NCBI RefSeq assembly: GCF_900101475.1
Contig: NZ_FMZV01000014.1
Span: 1 to 64,000 of the forward strand
Origin: Ruegeria marina
GTDB taxonomy: Bacteria > Pseudomonadota > Alphaproteobacteria > Rhodobacterales > Rhodobacteraceae
Direction of reading: 5' to 3'
Length of the DNA stretch: 64,000 nt
In this document: positions 52,729 through 59,452 of the stretch, piece after piece
Numbering within the stretch: the stretch's first letter is position 1
Layout of the letters: each line of letters begins with the position of its first letter
Notes under the pieces: generated by a model
Database searches by the model: none
Told to the model about the DNA's origin: nothing
What the model saw: only the letters and a program-made list of their open reading frames with translations
Position numbers and translations under genes: made by a program

Positions 52729-53143
52729 CACCCCCTCCCAGTCGGCAGAAAGCACACGAACCCCTCGGTTTTCATGGGCGTATGCAACAAATCTTGCTTC
52801 AATTTCTGCTACAAATCAGGGTTTCGAGACAGGCAGGAAAGACGTCCGGCACATTCGCAGCAAACGGTGCGTTCGGATCAGCATTCCGAACGAGCTGGCC
52901 CCGATCATCGGCAGGACCGGGCTGACTGGAATCAACCTGCCCCCTGAGCCTCCCGCGCTTGGTCAGGCGGAGCGAACCACCTGCGCGGCCGAGAATATCG
53001 GCCCCTGTGGCCTGTTCAAGATTGCAGATACGCGCCCTGACCGCCGTTTAGTCGGGGGCACTTGGTCACTCTCCCGGAAAACCCTCCACAGGTGCCTCCG
53101 GATGCCAGTTGACAGCCACATCCGGGTCCGGTTACCGCTGGGG
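52729..53143. other. Spacer between SRP RNA and cobalamin riboswitch
   Basis: About 415 bases without an intact gene. No strong terminator follows the SRP RNA. Open frames cross the region, but only one short part (52838-52930, listed separately) looks protein-like. The promoter for the riboswitch transcript must be in the right half; no clear -35/-10 was picked out. Confidence 0.4.
52838..52930 (+). pseudogene. Possible tyrosine-recombinase N-terminal remnant
   Basis: In one plus-strand frame about 30 codons read KDVRHIRSKRCVRISIPNEL then APIIGRTGLTG. This resembles the start of tyrosine recombinases (arm-type N-terminus with a basic R-x-x-IP-x-EL-x-PIIG pattern). No start codon context, no catalytic domain and no other phage gene follow. 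Small RNA genes such as ffs are known integration targets, so a decayed integrase here would make sense. The similarity is by eye and weak. Confidence 0.25.
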
Positions 53144-53330
53144 CGATGGTTCCCGTGCCGATTTTCGACTCGGGATGAAAAGGGAACGCGGTGCGATCTT
53201 GTGGAAACACAAGGCCAATGCCGTGACTGCCCCCGCAACTGTAGGCGGAGAGCGAAGCCGAAACACCACTGGCCATCAGGCCGGGAAGGTCGGCAAAGCA
53301 GCGACCCGCGAGTCAGGAGACCTGCCATCG
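53144..53330 (+). promoter_or_regulatory. Cobalamin (B12) riboswitch
   Basis: Closing stem P1 is CGATGG (53144-53149) with CCATCG (53325-53330). Conserved parts follow in order: GGTTCCCG, GGGATGAAAAGGGAAcgcGGTG, the L5 segment CCCCCGCAACTGTAGGCGG, the CCACTGGCC element, and the terminal B12 box GAGTCAGGAGACCTGCC. All major core elements of the class are present in the right spacing, so it should bind an adenosyl- or other cobalamin and normally lower expression. It lies 99 bases upstream of the gene at 53430. Confidence 0.95.
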
Positions 53331-53414
53331 AAGACGTAACTCGAACCCGGGCGGGGTGTCCGGAAGAGACATTCGCGCCTTGTCTGGCCGTCTCTCTCGA
53401 TCGCCCCTGCCCCC

Positions 53415-53429
53415 TGCGCGGAGGGCGCA
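53415..53429 (+). promoter_or_regulatory. Ribosome binding site inside a small hairpin loop
   Basis: TGCGC-GGAGG-GCGCA immediately precedes the ATG at 53430, so the Shine-Dalgarno GGAGG is the loop of a 5-bp stem. Together with the riboswitch this is a likely translational expression platform. Confidence 0.6.
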
Positions 53430-53828
53430 ATGATCTGGACGACCGATACACATAATTTTTCCGCCACCCTGTGCCAGCGCACCGGCAAACCATGCTCGGC
53501 GCTTGCGGCAATGGCTCAGAATCTGGCCCATGCCATGAACAAGGCAGAAGCCACGACAGGACAGGATTTCGAGATCGAAGGCGAGTTCTCCCTGCCGACC
53601 TGTCCTGGTGGCTGCCGGGCGCTCTATGCCGCCTCGCACCGCCGCATCCGCGTGTTCTGCGGCGTTACCGAAACGGCAGAAACATCCTGGTTGAACCGGA
53701 TGGCCGACGCGCTGATGGACCCGCAGGGACAGGTCTTGACGGCGGACGGGCATACATCGGCCTGCGCTTTTGCCGAAGCGGTGCGCACCCCGAATTGGCA
53801 TCGGCAACCAGAGGCAGCGCCGATGTGA
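53430..53828 (+). CDS. Cobalamin-riboswitch-controlled cysteine-containing protein of unknown function
   Basis: A 132-residue soluble protein with cysteines at 15, 22, 58, 62, 77 and 112. C15-x6-C22, C58-x3-C62 (LPTCPGGCRALY) and C77 (IRVFCGV) suggest a metal or 2Fe-2S site, in the style of the thioredoxin-fold predicted metal-binding proteins related to DUF1636 (COG5469). The relation is inferred from cysteine layout, not proven. No signal or membrane segment. The upstream B12 riboswitch and good GGAGG site show that it belongs to the cobalamin/cobalt response, perhaps in cobalt handling or a B12-independent bypass. It converges with the phosphatase-like gene, 13 bases apart. Confidence 0.8.
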   Translation: MIWTTDTHNFSATLCQRTGKPCSALAAMAQNLAHAMNKAEATTGQDFEIEGEFSLPTCPGGCRALYAASHRRIRVFCGVTETAETSWLNRMADALMDPQGQVLTADGHTSACAFAEAVRTPNWHRQPEAAPM

Positions 53829-53841
53829 CCAGCGGAACGAG

Positions 53842-54336
53842 TCAACCGGTTTTTCGCCCGGCCTTGGCCCAGGCAAGCTGTTCATCCGTTTCCACCGCAC
53901 ATGGGCGAACCGCGCGCAGATGCTTCAGCGCGGCTTCGGGAGTCTCTCCGGTCTCGATCATAAGGCGCAGCGCCGCCATTCCGGACCTGCCGCAGCCGCC
54001 AAGGCAATGGATCAGCACCCGCCCACCACCATGCAGCGCGTGGCGGGCCGAGGCACTGACCGCGGTCCATTTCGCCTCGGTCTCCCGACCCGGCGTGCCG
54101 AAATCCTCGACCGGAAGATGCGCCCAACGGCAGGCACGCGCCTGGATGTCTGCACCGAAATTGCGCGCACCATGCTGCATCATCTCGATTTCCGTGGACA
54201 TCGAGATCACCAGCCCCGGCGCCCAGGATCCGATCAGGTCGACATCGCCGGCATAGTCGCCGGACCGCCCCGGCAGCTGGCAAATGGCAAGCGTACCGCC
54301 GCCGACCTGCAACGCATAGATCACGAGGTCAGACAT
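53842..54336 (-). CDS. Dual-specificity/tyrosine phosphatase-like protein
   Basis: A 164-residue protein with the Cys-phosphatase signature H110-C111-L-G-G-C-G-R117-S-G, matching HCx5R(S/T), and an upstream acidic loop LPVEDFGTPG that could supply the general-acid Asp. It resembles the atypical DSP / CDKN3-like group common in Alphaproteobacteria. Substrate unknown (protein or small phosphate ester). No signal peptide. The ATG at 54336 lies divergent to dnaX across 165 bases, which show no further gene. Confidence 0.82.
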   Translation of the reverse strand: MSDLVIYALQVGGGTLAICQLPGRSGDYAGDVDLIGSWAPGLVISMSTEIEMMQHGARNFGADIQARACRWAHLPVEDFGTPGRETEAKWTAVSASARHALHGGGRVLIHCLGGCGRSGMAALRLMIETGETPEAALKHLRAVRPCAVETDEQLAWAKAGRKTG

Positions 54337-54501
54337 GCCCCGTCCTTTTTCCCTGCCGACAGCATCCCGCTGCCTTCGACATGTCTAACCTCGCCTTGTC
54401 CGCCACGAAAGAAAATTTCACTGACTGGTGTGATCTGGCGAGGTGGACGTGCGGACCCGGGGCCACTACCCTGCCGCTGACCCGATTCAGACAGAGCGCC
54501 A

Positions 54502-56262
54502 ATGACCGACACTGCCTCCACGCCTTACCAGGTACTGGCCCGCAAGTACCGACCCGAGACCTTTGCCGACCTGGTGGGTCAGGATGCAATGGTACGGACG
54601 CTGAAGAATGCCTTTGCCGCCGACCGGATCGCGCAAGCGTTCATAATGACCGGTATCCGGGGGACCGGAAAGACAACCACGGCGCGGATCATCGCCAAGG
54701 GAATGAACTGTATCGGTCCGGATGGAACGGGCGGGCCGACGACGGACCCCTGCGGCAAGTGCGAGCACTGCGTCGCCATCATGGAAGGCCGCCATGTCGA
54801 CGTGATGGAAATGGACGCCGCCAGCCGCACCGGCGTGAACGACATCCGCGAGATCATAGACAGCGTCCGCTATCGCGCCGCCAGCGCACGCTACAAGATC
54901 TACATCATCGACGAAGTTCACATGCTGTCGACAAACGCGTTCAACGCGCTCTTGAAAACGCTGGAAGAACCGCCCGCGCATGTGAAATTCATCTTTGCCA
55001 CCACCGAGATCCGCAAGGTGCCGGTGACCGTGCTCAGTCGCTGCCAGCGGTTCGACCTGCGCCGGATCGAGCCCGAAGACATGATCGCGCTGATGCGTCG
55101 GATCGCCGATGCAGAGGGGGCCCGGATCGCCGAGGATGCGCTGGCGCTGATCGTGCGCGCCGCCGAGGGTTCGGCGCGGGATGCGACCTCGCTCTTGGAT
55201 CAGGCGATCAGCCATGGCGCGGGCGAAACCAGCGCCGAGCAGGTGCGCGCGATGCTGGGCCTGGCCGATCGCGGCCGGGTGCTGGACCTGATGGACATGA
55301 TCCTGCGCGGCGATGCGGGCGCGGCCCTGACCGAGTTGGGCGCGCAATATGCCGAAGGTGCCGACCCGATGGCGGTGCTGCGCGACCTGGCCGAGATCAC
55401 CCATTGGGTCTCGGTGGTCAAGATCACGCCCGATGCAGCCGAAGACCCGACCGTTTCGCCCGACGAACGCGCACGCGGACGGCAGATGGCAGACGACCTG
55501 CCGATGCGGGTACTCTCGCGCATGTGGCAGATGTTGTTGAAAGCGCTGGAAGAAGTGGCCGCAGCCCCGAATGCGATGATGGCCGCCGAGATGGCGGTGA
55601 TCCGGCTGACCCATGTCGCCGACCTGCCCAGCCCCGAGGAATTGATCAAGCGGTTGCAGGATGCGCCGCCTCCGCCGAACCCGGGCGGCGGGGCAAAGCC
55701 GGCACCGGCGGCCAGCGCGCCCCTTGCGGGCAGCGGGGCGCAGATGGCCTATGCCACTGCAAGCGCTCCGCGCGGCGGGAATGGCGGGCCGGTCGCCGCA
55801 TTGGCGCAGGAGGCGCAAGCCGTTCTGGCCCGCTATCCGAGCTTCGACCATGTCGTCGAACTGATCCGGACCAACCGCGATGGCAAGCTTTTGGCGGATG
55901 TCGAAATGGATCTGCGTCTGGTCAGCTATCAGCCGGGCCGGATCGAATTCCAGCCGACCGAACGCGCGCCATCCGACCTGGCTCAGCGGTTGGGAAGCGC
56001 CCTGCAACGCTGGACCGGCAACCGCTGGGCCGTCACTGTGGTGGCCAGGGGCGGCGGCAAGACCATCGACGAAATCCGCAATGCCGAACGCTACGCTCTG
56101 GAGGAACAGGCACGCGAACACCCGCTGGTGCAGGCCGTTCTGGCCCAGTTTCCCAAAGCCCGGATCACCCATATCGAAACACCCGAGCAGAAGGCCGCGA
56201 AAGTGGTCAGCGAGGCCCTGCCCGAGGTCGAGGAAGAATGGGACCCGTTCGAGGATGGTTGA
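54502..56262 (+). CDS. dnaX: DNA polymerase III subunits gamma/tau
   Basis: The clamp-loader ATPase, 586 residues: RKYRPETFADLVGQ, Walker A GIRGTGKTTTAR (51-62), a zinc module with CGKCEHC preceded by MNC, Walker B IIDEVHML, and sensor 1 LSRCQRFDLRRI. The C-terminal half has an Ala/Pro-rich linker (about 390-420) and a tau domain, so this is the full-length tau form. No obvious A-rich slippage site for making gamma was noticed. ybaB and recR, which usually follow dnaX, are absent; a convergent GNAT gene follows instead. Confidence 0.96.
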   Translation: MTDTASTPYQVLARKYRPETFADLVGQDAMVRTLKNAFAADRIAQAFIMTGIRGTGKTTTARIIAKGMNCIGPDGTGGPTTDPCGKCEHCVAIMEGRHVDVMEMDAASRTGVNDIREIIDSVRYRAASARYKIYIIDEVHMLSTNAFNALLKTLEEPPAHVKFIFATTEIRKVPVTVLSRCQRFDLRRIEPEDMIALMRRIADAEGARIAEDALALIVRAAEGSARDATSLLDQAISHGAGETSAEQVRAMLGLADRGRVLDLMDMILRGDAGAALTELGAQYAEGADPMAVLRDLAEITHWVSVVKITPDAAEDPTVSPDERARGRQMADDLPMRVLSRMWQMLLKALEEVAAAPNAMMAAEMAVIRLTHVADLPSPEELIKRLQDAPPPPNPGGGAKPAPAASAPLAGSGAQMAYATASAPRGGNGGPVAALAQEAQAVLARYPSFDHVVELIRTNRDGKLLADVEMDLRLVSYQPGRIEFQPTERAPSDLAQRLGSALQRWTGNRWAVTVVARGGGKTIDEIRNAERYALEEQAREHPLVQAVLAQFPKARITHIETPEQKAAKVVSEALPEVEEEWDPFEDG

Positions 56263-56289
56263 GCGCAGGTGGTGGCACGCGAAGCGCCA

Positions 56290-56310
56290 AGAATTTTCGT
56301 CGAAAATTCT
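56290..56310. repeat. A/T-rich palindrome after dnaX
   Basis: Core GAATTTTCGTCGAAAATTC flanked by A and T, identical over 21 bases to the palindrome at 12113-12133 after rpoB. It sits 27 bases after the dnaX stop and 12 before the convergent GNAT stop. It would fold into the same hairpin in either transcript and could act as a terminator or RNA-end stabiliser. Confidence 0.7.
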
Positions 56311-56321
56311 TTGGCCCTCAG

Positions 56322-56795
56322 TCAGGATAGTCGTTTCTGCATGGTGATGGAGGTCGACCGGTCATATCCGGAATGTGCCTTTTCACCGGTCTTGACGAAC
56401 CCCATACGGGCAAAAGCGGCGTGGTTCTCGACCAGTTCGACACGCGTTTCCAGTTCCAGCACCGGCAAACCCAAGGCAAGGGCACGCGCTTCGGCGCAGT
56501 TTACCAGCCGTCGCGCAAGACCCTTCCCACGGCAGGCCGCCTTCACCGCCAGCTTGCCAAGGTAAAGCCGCCCCGGCTTCACGGTCAGGAACATCACCGC
56601 CACCACCGGATCGCCCAGAACCCAGACCTCACCCCGTGCGGCCTGTTCCGATATCGCAGTCTTGGTCAACCGGAGCATCGAGGATGGCGGGTCGATCCGC
56701 CCGTCCATATAGGCGAAGCTGGTTTGGATGAGCGACAGTATGGTGCCGATTTCGGCACTGTGCGGCTCGATCCGACGCGGGATTTCGGCGGTCAC
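56322..56795 (-). CDS. GNAT-family acetyltransferase
   Basis: A 157-residue N-acetyltransferase. The acetyl-CoA loop appears as LAVKAACRGKGLARRLVNCA (Q/R-x-x-G-x-G/A), followed by ELETRVELVENHAAFARMGF, a typical motif B. Substrate unknown. The GTG start overlaps the stop of the MnmC-like oxidoreductase gene (GTGA), so the two are translationally coupled. Confidence 0.88.
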   Translation of the reverse strand: MTAEIPRRIEPHSAEIGTILSLIQTSFAYMDGRIDPPSSMLRLTKTAISEQAARGEVWVLGDPVVAVMFLTVKPGRLYLGKLAVKAACRGKGLARRLVNCAEARALALGLPVLELETRVELVENHAAFARMGFVKTGEKAHSGYDRSTSITMQKRLS

Positions 56796-57835
56796 AGCGA
56801 CGCCTCCGGGCGGAAATCCTCGGGGATGCCATCGCGCCGGTCAAGCAGCAGGTCGGCCATGACTTGCGCCACCTTGGGCGCCATGCCGAAACCGATCTTG
56901 AACCCGCCATTGGCGATGAACTGACCGGGATGGAGCGGATGTTGCCCCAGCATCGGCGCACGCGAGCGGCTGCGCGGCCGCACACCCGCCCAGCGCTCGA
57001 TCACCTCGGCCCCGTGCAGGACCGGCACGGCCTGCACCGCACGGTCCAATACCTCGTCCAGAGCGGCGTCAGTGCTGCGCGGATCGTCATATTCGCGTTC
57101 CGAAGTCGAACCCACAGCAAGCGTGCCGTCAGCATGGGGTACGATATGCACCGCATCGACAAACAGCTGCGGTGCCGCGCGGCCTGCATCGAACCGCAAG
57201 AGCGCGGCTTGCCCCTTGATCCCGCTTCCAAGAGTCCGCCCGGTTACACGGTTCAGTTCCTCAAGCCCGGCAACCCCAGTGGCATGCACCACCTGGCCAC
57301 GGTCAGGTGCATCCGCGACGACCTCTACCCCCCGCACGGCAAGCGCAGAAACCAGCGCGGCACAGGCACGGCGCGGATGCATCCGGGCGCTGAGCGTGTC
57401 ATGCACGACCAGCCCGGTGGGCGACGGCGGGCACCAGCCGCCCATTTCCCCAACCGGACGAACCCGCCATTCCGCCCGCCCTTGCCACAGCGTGCTGGCG
57501 TTTTCCGCCCGCGCCCGCGCCAGTTCCACCGAGCGGTCATCCGTCAACGGCTGGATGCGCCCGGTGCGGGCATAGCCCGGAGATACACCGCCCGCCGCTT
57601 CGACCCCGGCCCAGAACGCTTCGGCCATGATCAGGCTGTCAAACTGGAATGCCTTCTTGGCGTTCCAGTTCTCCGGCACATGCGGGGCCAGAGCGCCGAC
57701 CAGCCCGCCCGAGGACCCCGAACCCGGCCCGAACGGGTCCACCACCTGCACCCGCGCACCGCGCAGGACGCAGGTCCAGGCAATGGACAGGCCGAATATC
57801 CCCGCGCCGCGTATCGTCACTTCGGCCATTGCCAT
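56792..57835 (-). CDS. FAD-dependent oxidoreductase, MnmC C-terminal-domain type
   Basis: A 347-residue DAO-family flavoprotein. The N-terminal FAD motif TIRGAGIFGLSIAW (GxGxxG) is followed by a DPFGPGSGSSGG loop and a C-terminal GVRPRSRSRAPMLGQ and NGGFKIGFGMAPKVA. In E. coli the MnmC C-terminal half removes the carboxymethyl group of cmnm5(s2)U34 in tRNA. Divergent location beside the methyltransferase half (mnmD-like, 57885) supports this role. The ATG at 57835 has AAGGA eight bases upstream. Other DAO substrates (glycine, D-amino acids) remain possible. Confidence 0.75.
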   Translation of the reverse strand: MAMAEVTIRGAGIFGLSIAWTCVLRGARVQVVDPFGPGSGSSGGLVGALAPHVPENWNAKKAFQFDSLIMAEAFWAGVEAAGGVSPGYARTGRIQPLTDDRSVELARARAENASTLWQGRAEWRVRPVGEMGGWCPPSPTGLVVHDTLSARMHPRRACAALVSALAVRGVEVVADAPDRGQVVHATGVAGLEELNRVTGRTLGSGIKGQAALLRFDAGRAAPQLFVDAVHIVPHADGTLAVGSTSEREYDDPRSTDAALDEVLDRAVQAVPVLHGAEVIERWAGVRPRSRSRAPMLGQHPLHPGQFIANGGFKIGFGMAPKVAQVMADLLLDRRDGIPEDFRPEASL

Positions 57836-57884
57836 TGCCCGTATCCTTCGCCAGTGTCGCGCCGATTTCGTAGGGGATATTCGC

Positions 57885-58550
57885 ATGGTTGACCAGCACG
57901 CGAAACTGAGCTGGACCGATGACCGGGTGCCGGTGTCGGAGCGTTTCAACGACCCCTATTTCTCGCTTCAGAACGGTCTGGCGGAAACACGTCATGTATT
58001 TCTCGCCGGTAACGACCTGCCCGCCCGTTTCGCCTCCGGCTTTCATATCGCGGAACTGGGCTTCGGGACCGGGCTCAACATGCTGACCGTCTGGGCCGAA
58101 TGGGAAGGTGCCGGGCGAACCGACCCCTTGCGCTTCACCAGTTTCGAAGCCTTCCCCATGGCCCTCGCCGATCAGGCACGGGCGCTTTCGGTCTTTCCCG
58201 AGCTCGCGCCATGGGCAGAGCGGTTCCTGGATATTTGGCAAGGCGGCACCTGCGACCTTGGCACCCTGCACCTGAGCGTGATCGAAGGCGACGCCCGCCA
58301 GACTCTGCCCGCCTGGGACGGCCTTGCCGACGCCTGGTTTCTGGACGGGTTTTCCCCGGCCAGGAATCCGGAACTCTGGGAACAGGAATTGCTGAACCAT
58401 GTCGCAAACCACACAGCACCCGGTGGCACGGTTGCGACATATACAGCAGCGGGATTCGTTCGCCGAGGACTGGCGGCCGCCGGCTTCTCGGTAACCCGCA
58501 CCCCGGGCTACGGGCGAAAACGGCACATGACACAAGGTCTGAAGGCATGA
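57885..58550 (+). CDS. mnmD: tRNA mnm5(s2)U34 methyltransferase domain protein (MnmD-type)
   Basis: A 221-residue SAM methyltransferase. It has the MnmC/MnmD N-terminal opening (LSWTDDRVPVSERFNDPYFS then LAETRHVFL), the SAM loop ELGFGTGLNML, and DAWFLDGFSPARNPELW as the catalytic D-G-F-x-P motif. It methylates nm5(s2)U34 to mnm5(s2)U34 in the tRNA wobble position. AGGGGAT precedes the ATG at 57885. It stands apart from the oxidoreductase half of MnmC, 49 bases away on the other strand. The stop overlaps an ATG for the next transporter. Confidence 0.88.
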   Translation: MVDQHAKLSWTDDRVPVSERFNDPYFSLQNGLAETRHVFLAGNDLPARFASGFHIAELGFGTGLNMLTVWAEWEGAGRTDPLRFTSFEAFPMALADQARALSVFPELAPWAERFLDIWQGGTCDLGTLHLSVIEGDARQTLPAWDGLADAWFLDGFSPARNPELWEQELLNHVANHTAPGGTVATYTAAGFVRRGLAAAGFSVTRTPGYGRKRHMTQGLKA

Positions 58551-58552
58551 CT

Positions 58553-59452
58553 ATGGCGACGACGCGGGTGCAACAGAACAACATTCCGGCCGGCATTGCG
58601 CTGATGCTGGCGTCGACCATTGTCTTTTCCTTGCAGGACGGCATCTCGCGGCATCTGGCATCGAGCTACAACACCTACATGGTGGTGATGATCCGCTATT
58701 GGTTCTTCGCGGCCTTTGTCATCACCCTGGCAGCCCGGTCGCGCGGCGGCTTGCGTGCGGCGGTGCGGACTTCGCAACCCGGCATGCAGATCTTTCGCGG
58801 CCTGCTGCTGGCCGGCGAAATCTGCGTCGCCGTTTTCGGCTTTACCGTGCTTGGCCTGATCGAGAGCAATGCAGTCTTCATCTGCTACCCGCTGCTGGTC
58901 GCGGCCCTGTCCGGGCCGGTTCTGGGCGAAAAGGTCGGCTGGAGAAGATGGAGCGCCATCAGCATCGGCCTGGTGGGCGTGCTGATCATCCTTCAGCCCG
59001 GCGTGGGCGTGTTCAACCCCTGGGCCATCGTACCGCTGATCTCGGCCTTCATGTTCGCGCTCTACGCGCTTTTGACCCGCTACGTGGCACGGCAGGACAG
59101 CACCGCCACAAGTTTCTTCTGGACCGGCACGGTCGGCGCGGTCGCGATGACGGCGGTCGGTCTGTGGTTCTGGGAACCAATGACCATGGCCGACTGGCGC
59201 TGGATGGCGGTCCTTTGCGTGACCGGCGCTCTGGGTCACTGGCTGCTGATCAAGTGCTACGAGATGGCCGAGGCGAGCGCGGTGCAGCCCTTTGCCTATT
59301 TCCACCTGATGTGGACCTCGATCCTGGGCATCACGATCTTTGGCGAGAATCTGCGCACCGCCGTTATCGTCGGCGCCACGCTGATCGTCGCCGCAGGGCT
59401 GTTCACCCTATGGCGCGAACGCGCGCAACGTCGCGCCGGCAAGCTCGGCTGA
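58553..59452 (+). CDS. EamA-family (DMT superfamily) transporter
   Basis: A 299-residue, ten-helix EamA transporter with two repeats. The first helix is IPAGIALMLASTIVFSLQDG; the mid-loop is LGEKVGWRRWSAISIGLVGV. It has similar architecture to the protein at 5539-6408 and some segment likeness (GW-RR-SAI-IG), so the two may be distant paralogues. Substrate unknown. GAAGG at 58541-58545 is spaced for the ATG at 58553; an ATG at 58547 overlaps the mnmD stop and is an alternative. The last 45 bases overlap the convergent transglycosylase gene. Confidence 0.85.
   Translation: MATTRVQQNNIPAGIALMLASTIVFSLQDGISRHLASSYNTYMVVMIRYWFFAAFVITLAARSRGGLRAAVRTSQPGMQIFRGLLLAGEICVAVFGFTVLGLIESNAVFICYPLLVAALSGPVLGEKVGWRRWSAISIGLVGVLIILQPGVGVFNPWAIVPLISAFMFALYALLTRYVARQDSTATSFFWTGTVGAVAMTAVGLWFWEPMTMADWRWMAVLCVTGALGHWLLIKCYEMAEASAVQPFAYFHLMWTSILGITIFGENLRTAVIVGATLIVAAGLFTLWRERAQRRAGKLG

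Noticed and set aside
54502-56262. Programmed frameshift in dnaX to make gamma
   Set aside because: No A6G-like slippery run followed by a hairpin was seen at the expected point near two-thirds of the gene.
54381-56330. A 649-codon frame overlapping dnaX on the same strand
   Set aside because: A Gly/Arg-rich alternative-frame shadow of dnaX, which has full clamp-loader motifs.
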